The notes under the pieces: model-generated
Told to the model about the DNA's origin: nothing
Databases searched by the model: none
What the model saw: only the letters and a program-made list of their open reading frames with translations
Position numbers and translations under genes: made by a program
In this document: piece by piece, positions 26,439-37,857 of the stretch
How positions within the stretch are numbered: the first letter of the stretch is position 1
How the letters are laid out: each line of letters begins with the position of its first letter
NCBI GenBank assembly: GCA_020736575.1
Contig: JAGPYM010000004.1
Coordinates: 2,604,001 to 2,668,000 of the forward strand
Direction: 5' to 3'
Source: Thelonectria olida
Taxonomy: Eukaryota > Ascomycota > Sordariomycetes > Hypocreales > Nectriaceae
Length of the DNA stretch: 64,000 nucleotides

Positions 26439-27905
26439 ATGTTGTCGCGAAGCTCTGTTCGATCGGCCCAGGTAAGCTCCTCCTGCTTTCTATTCCGTTT
26501 CGTCTGTGGTGGACCTTGTCGAGGGAGGCTTCGGCCTGGTGCAGGAGAGGAATTGGGTCGCGGGACGACCGAGGGTGCTGTTATCATGACGACGTGGTGA
26601 CGGGCAATCACCATGATGACCAACACGGTGATAACGCCCGGAAGCATTGGAACACCACGGCAACTCGTCGGCAACGGCCTCTGCGACAGACAAGGACATC
26701 TTCTCACTGCCATTGATCACCCAAGCTAACATCTCCCCTCTTCAACAGCTGCTGCGCGGCGTGGCCCAGCAACAACCCCAGCTCGCTCGATCCTTCGCCA
26801 CCGTCCAGTCCGATATCTTCAAGCCCGCCAAGTTCGGCGGCAAGTACACTGCCACCCTCATCCCCGGCGATGGTATCGGTACCGAGGTGGCCGAGTCGGT
26901 CAAGACCGTCTTCAAGGCCGACAACGTGCCCGTCGAGTGGGAGCAGATCGAGGTGTCCGGTCTCGAGGGCGCCGGCCGAACCGAGGACGCCTTCCGCGAG
27001 TCGGTCGCCTCGCTCAAGCGCAACAAGATCGGCCTCAAGGGCATCCTGCACACTCCCATCTCGCGCTCCGGCCACCAGAGCTTCAACGTGGCCATGCGCC
27101 AGGAGCTCGACATCTACGCCTCCATCTCGCTGATCAAGAACATCCCCGGCTACGAGACGCGCCACAAGGGCGTCGACCTGTGCATCATCCGCGAGAACAC
27201 CGAGGGCGAGTACTCGGGCCTCGAGCACCAGAGCGTCCCCGGCGTCGTCGAGTCGCTCAAGATCATCACCCGCGCCAAGTCGGAGCGCATCGCAAAGTTT
27301 GCCTTCTCCTTTGCCCTGGCCAACAACCGCTCCAAGGTCACCTGCATCCACAAGGCAAACATCATGAAGCTGGCCGACGGCCTGTTCCGCAGCACCTTCC
27401 ACCAGGTCGCCAAGGACTACCCCACCCTCGAGGTCAACGACATGATTGTCGACAACGCCTCCATGCAGGCCGTCTCGCGCCCCCAGCAGTTTGACGTCAT
27501 GGTCATGCCCAACCTGTACGGCGGCATCCTGTCCAACATTGGCGCTGCCCTGGTCGGCGGTCCCGGTATCGTCCCTGGCTGCAACATGGGCCGTGAGGTC
27601 GCCGTCTTTGAGCCCGGCTGCCGTCACGTCGGTCTCGACATCAAGGGCAAGGACCAGGCCAACCCCACTGCCATGATCCTGTCTGGAAGCATGCTCCTCC
27701 GCCATCTCGGCCTCGACGAGCACGCCAACCGCATCGCCAAGGCCACGTACGCTGTTATTGCCGAGGGGTAAGTCTACCAGATCTCTATTTCAAGATGAAC
27801 AGTTGCTAACTCGCTTACAGCAAGGTCCGCACCCCTGACATGGGCGGCTCCTCCACCACCCACGAGTTCACCCGTGCCATCCTCGACAAGATGGAGACTG
27901 TGTAA
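26439..27905 (+). CDS. idh1: Isocitrate dehydrogenase [NAD] subunit 1, mitochondrial
   Basis: Predicted 378-residue regulatory subunit of the TCA-cycle enzyme that oxidises isocitrate to 2-oxoglutarate in the mitochondrial matrix. Exons are 26439-26471, 26749-27767 and 27821-27905. The N-terminus (MLSRSSVRSAQLLRG...LARSFATVQ) is an Arg/Ser-rich import presequence of about 25 residues. Visible motifs include LIPGDGIGTEV, IRENTEGEYSGLEH, NIMKLADGLF and NLYGGILSNIGAALVGGPG. The last is the IDH/IPMDH signature, in a region where the catalytic subunit carries an Asp-rich metal site (PNLYGDILSD). Its GG and SN variants mark subunit 1. Exon 2 has very C-rich third positions, unlike its neighbours, as in highly expressed fungal genes. 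The first intron is long for this genome (277 nt). Confidence 0.96.
26580..26635 (+). other. Nested inverted repeats inside idh1 intron 1
   Basis: GTTATCA (26580-26586) pairs with TGATAAC (26629-26635). Inside it TGGTGA (26595-26600) pairs with TCACCA (26608-26613) across a 7-nt loop, and the inner stem extends by a G-U and a C-G pair. Seen directly; function unknown. Confidence 0.5.
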
Positions 27906-28984
27906 ACCGAAATCGAAATATCACACTCACCCATAATGATACCATAACCACGCAAATCTGTTTTGTTTTTCCCCTTGCCCGCCGAACCGGGCCTGAAGGC
28001 AAATATATTCAGACCTGGGGAGATTTACAAGGGAGAGGAGGGGTACGGGGATGGGGGGTTTTGGTTCTTGGCGGATTAAGGCGTCAAACAGAGAGAGGGG
28101 CAATCCCAAAGTTCTATATTGGACAGATGGAGGCAAGAGGCAGAGGATGACGGAAAGTAGACGAAGGAGATTGCACGTGTAACATGACCTTGTTGAAGCT
28201 GTCTTTTTGAATGCAAACACTGAAACATATCTGCTGGATACTTTCAACCGCCGTGGGCTTTGATGCAGAATGCAATGCCTTGATCATCTAAACAGCTCAC
28301 TGGGCCCGAGCAATGAGGACAAGATCCATCCCGCGAGGTATTTTAATGCTCGTTCTTGGCGATATATTCGGTCCAAGCAAAAACCTCTCAAAAAGGGACA
28401 TGGATTGATTCGGCTGTTCGATGACCTCGGTTGATGCTGAACCGAAAAAAAAGTACAAAATCCAGCCGCAGCCCAGAGCATAAATAAACAAAAGACAGGG
28501 TTCCTGTCAAGCCGATGGGAAAACAAAAAGCAAACAAGTAAGCGCGTGCAGCGCGTTTAATAAATCAGAGCCGCCGGACCTTGCAGCACACTTGCAGGAA
28601 GATGTCATGTCGGTTGGAGATGGGAGTGCGTGGGGGGATTGGAGTGAGGGGAATTGGAGACGTCGTGACTTGGGCCTACACGATACTCAGAGAGAGGAGT
28701 ACACACTCGTTTTTTAGGCTCATTAACACTTTAGTCGATGACATTGATTACTTGCAGAGTATTTGTTATCAAGTAGATTTGTGGCTATCGAAGATGTTGG
28801 CTCTTATTAGCCAGCGGCATGTCGTCTCCAAGCTGAATCATGAAAGCTGTATCGACATCCGAAAGACCTCCCTCCAATTAACTACACCAATTTTTGTTCG
28901 TCTAAACGATAACCTTCTCCTTGAAAACGATGCTAGAACGATTGTCAGTGTATTCGTTACGGAGTCATTCACTAAAAAAAACAC
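27906..28984. other. Convergent intergenic between idh1 and lys9
   Basis: No gene seen; both flanking genes end here, so it holds two 3' UTRs. An open plus-strand frame from 28581 continues into the antisense of the last lys9 exons and is not considered real. Confidence 0.6.
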
Positions 28985-31018
28985 TCACTTGTACTTCTTC
29001 AGCTCCTCAATCAGGGGGTCGTTGATCTTGGTAGTCATGGGAGCCAAGACACCCTTCTCGGAGAGAGTTCCGTTAAGAACCTGCTTGACGGCTATTGTCA
29101 TAAACATCAGCATTCACCCCAACACTAACAATAGTTATAGGAAACCCAAGACTCACCAACAGCGCAGGGAACGCCGACAAGCTTGGCCATGGCAGAGTAA
29201 CCGCCGGAGCCAGTGGGGGCACCGTACTCGGCGAGGGTAGAGGTTCGGGTCTCGCGAGAACCGTCGGCGTTCTCAATGAGGAACTTGTGCTGAAGCATCT
29301 AAAATCGAAGAGTTAGCGCCCAAGGTTGGAAATAGCTTACGGCTCAAGAAGACTTACGACAAAGTCACGCTCGCCCTCCTCGTACTGCATCTTCTGCTCG
29401 AGAGTGGCGCAAAGGGTGTCGAGAGGGTTGCCGCGGGGGATGGTCTTCTCATCCGAGAAGAGGCCAACTATGGCAATTGGTCAATATCGTCTTCCATGGA
29501 CCTGGATGGGTAAGTTGACTTACTCCACTTGAGGCCATCAATCAATCGGGTCTTCTCAGCCTCATCACCAAGGTTGGTCTTGGACTCGATAGCGGCAAGG
29601 AGATCTTGCTCGCTTGAAGAGGCAGCACCAAGAATCTTCTGGGTAGCCTCGTTCCAGGGGATGGACTCCTTGAGGTAGCTCTGCTCCTCGTCGCTAAGGA
29701 AGCCGATGTCGACGAGAACCTTGATGAACTCGGGGAAACCGCCGTATCGAAGAGTCTATCATCCGATTGTCAACATTATGCTCTTTGGAAGATTTGATCC
29801 TTCCTCACAAATGAAGCAAGGAGAAACACGAGTAACTTACACCACGGATAATAGTCTCGGCCTCGGGAATGTTGTATCGCTCCTTGTACACGGTCGAATC
29901 ACGGTTGGGGTAGGCAACGAAAGCGTAACCTATCTCGGTCAACATCTAAGAAGTACGGAAATACGACTGGGAAGCTTACCAGGGTAGATGTGGTAGGGCT
30001 TTGCGGTAGCCATCAGCTCTAAGAAAAGCACAATTGTGAGCAAAGTTCATGATGGAGGTCAGGAGAAGCAGCTTACCAGGGCCCTCAACGCTGACCTTCT
30101 TTCCGTCCTGCCAGAAGCTGGCAGAATTTCGCAGAGCGAGCAAGACTCCGCGGGAACTTTATCAAATGTCAGTATTCACCATGCAAGGATTGGGATCATC
30201 TAGGAACCATGTCGTATACTCCCTCCCATCCACAGACAAGGGAGAAGGGGCTTCACTTACGACCAGGAGAACCTTTCACACCGCGTTAGTAATTGTCTGG
30301 CACCTCAAAGCATGAAAGAAAGCTCACTTGTAACCGAGCGGGTTGTCGGAGTCCTCGGGGGCGGGAAGACCTCCACAGAAGGACTTGAAGGAGATAATCT
30401 TTCCTCCAGCCTTGTGAACACGGTCAATGACGGCGACGGCCTCCAAGTGGTCGATACCAGGGTCGAGCTCGAGGTCAGTTAGTATTGTGACGCATCGTAC
30501 GAGGTTGAAGTGGTCTATCTTACGCCAATCTCGTTCATGACGGTAATGCCAGCCTCCTTGGCCTGCTCGTCGAGCTCCATCATGGCGGGGGAAACATAGC
30601 TGGTCGTGACGACGTTCTTCTTGTTTCGGATCGCAGACTTGATAACGGTGGCGTGGAAGGTGTAGGGGATCAAGCTGATAACGAGATCGTGCTCAGCAAC
30701 AGCGGCGTCGAGAGCCTTATCGTCGGTGACATCGAGAGAGACGGGGGTAGCGAGCTTGATGCCCTCGGAGAGCTTCTGAGCGCTGGCGAGAGTTCGGCAG
30801 GCTATAGATATCAGTAAAGTCGATTCGAAGACAGTCGCGAATGGCGTGTTTCTTGGGCAAATGACTCACCGACAGTAACCTCGATACCAGAGTCACTGAG
30901 AACGTCAACAGTAGGCCGGGTGACGAAGCCGGAGCCGCTGAGGATGGAGTTAGCTGAGGAATATGGTCAACGGGAATCAATTGGGAACTTGCAGCATCAA
31001 AACACGTTGAGGAGCCAT
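28985..31018 (-). CDS. lys9: Saccharopine dehydrogenase [NADP+, L-glutamate-forming] (saccharopine reductase)
   Basis: Predicted 440-residue enzyme of the alpha-aminoadipate lysine pathway. It condenses aminoadipate semialdehyde with glutamate to saccharopine using NADPH. Twelve exons (complement): 30993-31018, 30870-30937, 30524-30801, 30328-30467, 30261-30272, 30077-30156, 29980-30018, 29841-29929, 29524-29755, 29358-29467, 29157-29298 and 28985-29091. The joined frame is uninterrupted and carries the Rossmann start [75 protein letters not shown], and the end VLAPMTTKINDPLIEELKKY. Intron 1 (30938-30992) uses GC-AG with the consensus donor GCAAGT. Exon 5 is only 12 nt. Every other junction is GT-AG. 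The gene converges on idh1 and is followed upstream by the MFS gene on the same strand. Confidence 0.96.
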
Positions 31019-31467
31019 TTTGGTTGATTTCTTCGTGTTGCAAGTTCACGACGAAAGTTAACTAGAAGGAAAGGAAAAAAAAACACTTCCTAAGATGCAG
31101 CTACGAGTTGGGATGATCCAATGCCAGATCCTGTTGCTATGGAGGGGTCGGAGCCCTTATCCGAAGTCGGATGGGAAAAAATATGACCCCGCCATCGATT
31201 GGAGGGAGGAAAGTTACAGCGAGGGGCAATTGCCAGCAGCACTGCCGGAGAGCACGAAATCAATGGCGGGGTGTGAGTGGGCTGGTGGGCTCTGTGGAGT
31301 GCGCTTTCCTTCGGGACTGATTTCATAGAGAGAGAAGCAGCTGTTTTGTTATCGACCCCGGTTTCGGCCCACCTGCTTATTAGCAAGTCTTCTATTTGAT
31401 ACTATCGACTGGAAATGGACTTGTATGATATCCTCACATGGTGAGATAGCATCATAAGACGATGCCC
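31019..31467. other. Intergenic, lys9 promoter / MFS 3' region
   Basis: No gene seen. I looked for a perfect Gcn4/CPC1 site (TGASTCA) upstream of lys9 and did not find one. Confidence 0.55.
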
Positions 31468-33045
31468 TTACACGTCCTTCTTCATGCCAACCTTGCCAGC
31501 CTTCCTCAACCCAACCGTGCTAACCGCACCACTCACAACTGCCAGCCCAAAACACGTCCATAAAGCACTCCGATATCCCTTCAATGTCGCATCCGCCTCA
31601 TTCACACCTTTGCTTTCACCCATCTCGGTGTGAGTCACCGAAGACGCTATGATGGCTGTGATGGCCGGTCCAACCGAATTTCCAAGTTGCGTCACCGTGT
31701 TGAAGACCCCCCCGGCAAGTGCCTGGTCTTTGCTGGGGAAGCTCGAAGTGATGACGAGGTTGCTCACGTTGAAGAGCAAATCGGTGCTCACAACGCTCAA
31801 GCACATGGCTGGAAACCCGGCAGCCCAATAAGTCCACTCGGGATCTTGGAGTGCAAAGAGCAGCGGCGAGGCAGCGCTCAGTAAACTGCCAACCAAGACC
31901 AGTTTCCCCGCCGAGATTTTGTCCATGACGAATCCTGCCACGACGTTTGTAGCGAGGCCGACAATGACCATTGGCAGGAACCTAACGGCTGCTCCAAGAG
32001 CGTCGAGACCCTGGGTAACCTGGAAGAAGAGTGTCGTCCAGTACCCGAATGCATTGAACCACGACCACACGAGGAATACCGTGATGCACACAATGCTGAA
32101 CTCTCGTTTCTGCCAGATGCTGTTCGAGATGATGGCTGGCCGACCGAGCCGTTCCTGACGGCCCACCCAGAAGATGAAGAAAGGAATGAGCAGAACCGCG
32201 ATGACGAGCAAGGCAATGTTGTGCGCCTGCTTCATGACATTTCCGCTATATGTCACTTGGGCAAAGATGTATGACAAGAGAGCCAGACAGGCATTAGCCG
32301 AGATGACACCCACCCAGTCAAATCCGTAGAGGAATTGGTCTCTCACATTCTCGACGGGCGTGGTCTTGGGCAGTGTAAACCACGCCAAGATTGTTGCAAC
32401 AGCGTTGATGCCCGTGGCTAGGTAATACGCAGTCCTCCATCCAGAGACTTGAACGAATACGCCCCCGAGAACAAGGCCAATGGCGAATCCGAGGGGACTT
32501 CCGCCGCCAAAGACTGCGAAAGCGAAATTTCGCGGCTTGCCACTGGGGAAAGTTGATGTGATGATGCTCACAGCTGTGGGCATGCAAAAGGACATAGCGA
32601 TTCCTTGAAGCGCGCGGAAGACGATCAATTGGGCTCCCGTCTGCGAGAGCGACACGGCCAACGTACACGCCGTGTACAAAATGGAACCGAGTAGGAAGAC
32701 GGGTCTGTTTCCGACGACGTCGGCGATGGCGCCCATCAAGAGAAGAGTGCATGACAAACCCAATGCGTACACGGAAGCAGGCCATAGCAAAAGATTATCT
32801 GGTAGGTCCAATTGTTTTGCAATTGATGGCAGAGCGACGGTCAGAGTGCCCGAGTTGAATGTGTTGAGAAAAGAGGCGCATGCCAGCGTTGCGATCAGCG
32901 CCGCTGAGCGAGTCTTGCTGGGAGCGGCTGGCTCAGCAGATGCTGCTGGATGGGAAGGGGATATTTCAATGGCTTCAAAAAGGGACTGGGAAGTTTGGCC
33001 CTCGTTGAGTCGGACGGGCTCGAGCTCTAGTTGAGTCGAAGACAT
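31468..33045 (-). CDS. MFS drug:H+ antiporter, DHA2-type, 14 TM segments
   Basis: Predicted 525-residue plasma-membrane transporter from a single exon. Fourteen hydrophobic segments can be counted, the DHA2 arrangement used by Atr1-like multidrug and aminotriazole exporters. Segment 1 ends with LTVALPSIAKQL (the family's ALPxI motif), segments 2-3 flank GAIADVVGNRPVFLLGS (motif A-like), and segment 5 has SPLGFAIGLVLGG (antiporter motif C-like). The cytosolic N-terminus of about 45 residues is Ser/Ala/Pro-rich. The ATG at 33045 (MSSTQLELEP) was chosen; the three codons before it in frame begin with TTG. Substrate unknown. No biosynthetic cluster surrounds it, so general efflux is the simplest reading. 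Confidence 0.92.
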   Translation of the reverse strand: MSSTQLELEPVRLNEGQTSQSLFEAIEISPSHPAASAEPAAPSKTRSAALIATLACASFLNTFNSGTLTVALPSIAKQLDLPDNLLLWPASVYALGLSCTLLLMGAIADVVGNRPVFLLGSILYTACTLAVSLSQTGAQLIVFRALQGIAMSFCMPTAVSIITSTFPSGKPRNFAFAVFGGGSPLGFAIGLVLGGVFVQVSGWRTAYYLATGINAVATILAWFTLPKTTPVENVRDQFLYGFDWVGVISANACLALLSYIFAQVTYSGNVMKQAHNIALLVIAVLLIPFFIFWVGRQERLGRPAIISNSIWQKREFSIVCITVFLVWSWFNAFGYWTTLFFQVTQGLDALGAAVRFLPMVIVGLATNVVAGFVMDKISAGKLVLVGSLLSAASPLLFALQDPEWTYWAAGFPAMCLSVVSTDLLFNVSNLVITSSFPSKDQALAGGVFNTVTQLGNSVGPAITAIIASSVTHTEMGESKGVNEADATLKGYRSALWTCFGLAVVSGAVSTVGLRKAGKVGMKKDV

Positions 33046-33562
33046 GATGCACAATGATTTACAAAGAGTTGAATTGGAGAGCCAAGTTGCGCATTGGTTG
33101 CGGCGCTGATGTCCGTTTATTACGGTGATTGGCGTCTTTGATGCCTGGTTGGATTAATAATGCGAAAAGATGCCAGCTTACATGCGGCCAGGGTGTCAGC
33201 GAAAGGGAGCAATGAGGGCGCACTTGATGATGAACATCTTTCCAAGTGCAGGGTAACGAATCCCGTTAGCAAAACGACGCCTGGACAAACAAGGAAGGTG
33301 TGCAATTCGAAGGGAGATAGTTGGTGACGACTGTTCCTTCGATTGAGTTGGAGAATATGATGACGAAATGGTGGTGGTCGCGGCGGCATCTCCTCAGTAG
33401 TATCAGTGAGATGACGGTGAGATGAGCCAGTCAAAGACTTGCTTTCATTATTATACACAAAAATGAAAGCTCATTTGTTAAATAATACCTACCAAGTCAA
33501 TGCATGTATCCAGCAACATAGTTATACTACATACCTATACTATGACCTAAAATCGTACCAAC
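33046..33562. other. Intergenic, MFS promoter / GH47 3' region
   Basis: No gene seen. The part from about 33440 to 33560 is AT-rich with ATA/TAT words, consistent with a terminator region of the GH47 gene. Confidence 0.55.
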
Positions 33563-35313
33563 CTATCCACGAATCCGAACCGGATGCGCCTCAGTGTTAA
33601 ACACAAAGCGATTCTTGGAGCTTACCTGCAGCTGAACCTCGGACTCCTCGGCAAAGATTAGATACAAATACTTGAGCGTCTCGGCGAGCCAGAAACTCTG
33701 CATAAAGTTGTCCTTGTTCCCGCCGTCCTTCTGGCTCACGTCCCGGATCCCCGAGTAGCCGCTGCCCGCGCGACAATGCTCGTCCATCCGCTGGAAGCCC
33801 TCCCACGCAAGGTCTTGGTACTTGCGGTCGCCCGTCGCCCGGTATGCGTACCACAGGCTTTCCACCGTCTCCGGGCGCAGGATGTATGGCGTCCAGGAGA
33901 TCCAGAAGCCGGCCGATTCGTAAAAATCGGCCAACTGGGCGGGCGGGAGAGGGTTGTTGCCGCCCGTCGCCTGCGAGCTGTCGACCCAGTGGAAGCCTTC
34001 TGGGCCGATGCCGCTGGGGGATGCGTGGTAGGTGTGGTAGTACGACTCGGCGAGGTCAAGGCCGAACTTGATGTACTTTTCCTCCTTGAGGAGAATGCCG
34101 CCCAGGATGAAGCTTCCGCCTGAGAAGCTCGCCACTACCCCCGTTCTGTCAGTCACACGACGAGTGCAAATCCTTGTAGCTCAGGAGGGGAAATACGTAC
34201 GGTGGCCGGAGCGTGGGTAGGTGGTGGTGCCTGAATACTGCATCAGATAGGTCAAGTTCTTGTTCGACGTCGGATGCGACGCAAGATACTTGATGGTCGA
34301 GTCCGCCGCAAGAATCCATCGATCCTTGTACTCTCCAAAGGCCTCACGGTCATACAGGTACATCTTGATGAGATACTCGTAGAAACTATCAGTACCTCCG
34401 CTCCAGCCTCCCTGGTTGTCGGTGAACTCGCCCGTCTCAGTGCTGACATGCCACCCTACGAGACCGGGAAACGGCTCTTTGACTCCGCGGGGACGGATGA
34501 GATACTCTTCACCCTTCTGTGCGAGCTTTGCGTATTTTTGGTCGCCGGTGAGGTCGCTCAGGCGCGTCCACTCGAGGACCAGGGTGCCCATGCCGGCGAT
34601 GGAGTTCTCCTTTGCGCCGCTGATGCGCGGATCCGGGTTGAGCATGACAACGCCATCGGGAACGCCGCTCGTGGTGTTGAAGGCGATGCTCAAGCTGTCG
34701 GCGAGGCTTGCGGCCTGATCAAGCAGAGCTTCCACGCTTTCCGAGTCTGGCGCGAGATGCTTGTAGGGGCCCTTCAGCAGATCGTAACCTAGCGGCTTGT
34801 CAGATGATGGCTAATGACTCGGGGTAAAACACCCGACGGTGAAGCGGGGTTTGGAATGTTCAGGCGTACTGGAAACGAGACCGCCGAGGTATCGAATTGT
34901 GCTCTCAAACACCGAGATTTTCGAATCCTTTCTCTTCGTAGTGGAAAAGTCAATAGTAGGAACGAACTCTAGAATCTGCCTGACGGTGGTTGCTTCTTCC
35001 ATGATGATGGCCGTCGTCAGCGCATCTATCGCGGTGACGCCCCATCCATTCCTGATAGCGCCGGGGTCAGTGAAGTGCCATGAGTGAGGAAGCGCAGGAC
35101 GAACCGATCGTCCACGGGCGTGTTGCTGATGGGACGCAAGCTATCGTGAGGGAAGGCATGTTTGTAATAAGCATCCCAGGAAAGCTGAAAAGCTTCCTTG
35201 ACGGCGGCGGCTCTGACGGGTTCGGGGACGGGGAACGCTCGCTTCTCGATGTGGCCGGCGAGAGCGGGGATAGCAAGTCCAAGGACAAAGGCTGGGCTGC
35301 TGGATAATCTCAT
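33563..35313 (-). CDS. Secreted class I alpha-1,2-mannosidase, GH47
   Basis: Predicted 516-residue mannosyl-oligosaccharide 1,2-alpha-mannosidase that trims alpha-1,2-linked mannose from N-glycans. Exons (complement): 35105-35313, 34870-35051, 34201-34788 and 33563-34134. Intron acceptors were fixed by family phrases across the joins: [35 protein letters not shown] and [17 protein letters not shown]. An N-terminal signal peptide ([20 protein letters not shown]) is followed by a Lys-Arg pair, suggesting a secreted enzyme rather than an ER type II protein. The acidic residues in [19 protein letters not shown] and [13 protein letters not shown] are in the right places for the catalytic set, and NTEAHP near the end contains the Thr that binds calcium in GH47. 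Length fits secreted fungal enzymes. Confidence 0.94.
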
Positions 35314-36599
35314 GATTATCACGATGGGTGGGATGAGATGGGCAGGCACGTAACGGATGGATGGAAAGGGAGGGGGGGATGACAGAGATGGGTATTCTAA
35401 ATACTGCACGGGGTTGCAAGTTCCAAACACCGTTTGGTGTTTTGGAGCAACAATGATGGTTCAAGGGATTTGGAGCCCAGCAGCAGCAGGGTCGTGTTAA
35501 TAATCCAGTTGAGCTCAGAGGCAAGGCCCCGTTTAACGCTACCGTATAGCGACACAGCCCTGTGGGAGCTGAGCTTTCCAGGTGAAACGGCTGTGTAAGT
35601 GGGCGTACGAAGCAGTTAAGAGACGGCCCGTCGAATCATAATAATTCTTGTGACTGCGGCTGCTGAGAATAAAATGTATCATTACTAACAATAACTCACA
35701 GGAAAATAGCCCGTAGGCAACCAGTCAATATGTACTTGGTGCGGTCGAAAACAATGCTGCAAGTTAGACCGTGGTATGGCTGTTCTGAAGACCTTGAGCC
35801 TCTATTTCCCTTTCAACATCTTGGGAAGTCTGATGAGGTAATGAATGTTTTCACCAAGCTGGCGGCTGTTGGCACCGTGGCTGGAATAGCCGGTGACGGG
35901 TAAGTCGCATCTGTTTCTTTTCTGCGTTCTCGTTAACGCACCGTCAGCCGTTGAACCACGATTCAAAAGCGCAGCGACAGTATGGAATACTAGTTAAGTA
36001 GAATATGAATACATGAAGCGTCTTTACGATTTGGGCCGACAAGCCGCAGACCACCCGCATGGACAATTCGAGTTGCACACTTCCATGTAGTTTGTAAAGT
36101 TTACACTACTACGTGACCTTTTCCAACCCGTCAAGCTGAACAATCGGCTCAAGGGGCTGACTAGATAGATGCATGCATGTGCGATGAAAGTTAAAAGCCA
36201 CTCGACATACGTAGTATTTGACAAATCAGCGAATGCCATTAGACAATAGTACACGTACATGTCAGTTCTTACCATCTTACGTGGACCCTTAGATACCCAT
36301 GCTGGTTCCTGCGAACGCGGTTGGGCGCATAGAATGCGGCGCGGGCCTCTTCTGCTGTGGGCGTTTTGTTCAAGTGAACTGCAGTACTTATGGATGGAAG
36401 CTATCGACATGGCTGACGCGCTATTGAGAAGCTAAAGGAGGCGGAAATGAGGGCATTCCCCTATGGAAAATCCACTCACTTTCGCCCTGCACCAGATCTA
36501 AATCAGGGGGAATCGGATGGCCGTTGGAATGATTAGATAAAGAACTGGAGAGAACAACGGTAGCGCTGCTTGTGGCAGCTTCTCTATCTTCAATTCCCA
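35314..36599. other. Divergent intergenic between GH47 and CE16-like genes
   Basis: No gene seen in 1.3 kb. It serves as promoter region for both flanking genes. The middle (about 35640-36010) is moderately AT-rich. Confidence 0.55.
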
Positions 36600-37857
36600 A
36601 TGCATCTTTCAGAGCCAAGAAGAAGAGACCAGCTGGGGAGAGCCGCCCTTGGCGTGCTCGTGATATTCCAGACCCTCGCACTGCTTTATTTTGTGATACC
36701 TCTCGATGCCATTTCTTCCCTGCAGTCCTATCTTCCGATCCCGGCCTCGACATTTGGACATTCCGTCCAAAACCCCGAGAACGGCGTCACCAAGGCCTCG
36801 ACGCAAGCTGACGACGAGGACACTCCAGCGGCACCGCCTTCATCTCTCCATCAAGGCGTACGATTCATCATGACCTTGTCTGCGCTTGACCCTTGACTAT
36901 TTTCTCCAAGCGCCATGGACTAACAAGAGGCAGTGGTGACTCGTATTCCAGAACCGGCTTTGAATTCAACAAGACGGGCCCAGGCTCCGAATTCAACCCC
37001 TCGGCCAGCAACCCATTCGGGAACCCGGAATGGCCAGGAAACTGCACATCCAAGGGTAAAAACTGGATAGGCTACATGGCCTCCGAGTTCAACTCGACGC
37101 TGACCTTGGCCTGGACCTTCGGGTCAGGGGGTTCCGTCATCGATCCCAGCATTGTTCCCCCGAGGCCCTCGCGCTCAACCTTCGTCAAGCAAGTCCAGGA
37201 GTTCAATGCCAGCATCGGACACCGGCCTGCTCATGCCCCATGGACACCCGAGAATGCAGTCGCGGGCATGTGGTTTGGTTCGAACGACATGACGCATTCT
37301 TGGAAATACCCCAACCTGACTGTCGTTATGCCCAACCTTGTCGACGGTTTGCTTGCACAGGCCCAGGTGTTGCATAGCATTGGGATCCGAAACTTTCTGT
37401 TTTTTGAGCTGACGCGTGAGTGCAACAATACTCTCTCCCAATGTGCTGGAACGCAAACTGACGTCGCCTTTAGCTCTCGCTTGGTCACCTACGTATCAAA
37501 AATTCCCTTCCCGGCGAAGAAACATGGCAGCGTACTTCGTCGGCAACTTCAACATCCTTCTCCAAAGCCGTGTGGAAGTGTTCAAAGAAAAGAACCGCGA
37601 CTCGAGGGTTAATATCGTCCCGATAACGGATGTATTCATGGGCGCGTTGTTGGACCCTCACTCGCGAGGAGCCCCAAACGCAACATGCTTGGATCTGCTC
37701 GCGGGCAAGGATTGTGTAAGTTGATCTGTTCCCCGTCAGAAACTCACACCTGGTCGATGCTAATTAAGCGGTGTAGCTTTGGGCGGATGGCACTCATCCG
37801 GGGATATCAATTCACAGGTCGATCGGACAGAAGGCTGCCGAGCTGGCGTGGGGTTGA
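36600..37857 (+). CDS. SGNH/GDSL acetylesterase, CE16-like, with N-terminal membrane anchor
   Basis: Predicted 360-residue esterase of the fungal CE16 type, which removes acetyl groups from hemicellulose-derived sugars. Exons are 36600-36877, 36934-37415, 37474-37715 and 37777-37857. The splice sites rebuild RFIMT|FGDSYSRTGF (nucleophile Ser96), ELT|PLAWSPTYQ and KDC|LWADGTHPG (catalytic Asp338 and His341). Block III GSND is at 208-211. The usual phrase NPFGNPEWPG...NWIGYMASEFN is present. Unlike typical secreted CE16, the start MHLSEPRRRDQLGR is basic and followed by one hydrophobic segment at about 14-34, then a polar stalk to residue 85. It looks like a type II signal anchor. The first ATG was used; a shorter start is unlikely because the next Met is at the GDS block. 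Confidence 0.88.

Noticed and set aside
26704..27723. 339-codon open frame antisense to idh1
   Set aside because: The idh1 exon has almost only C/G third positions, which keeps the opposite strand free of stops. The translation is a Val/Asp/Gly/Leu-biased string without family features.
28581..29240. 219-codon plus-strand frame
   Set aside because: Its second half is antisense to well-supported lys9 exons and the first half has no coding character.
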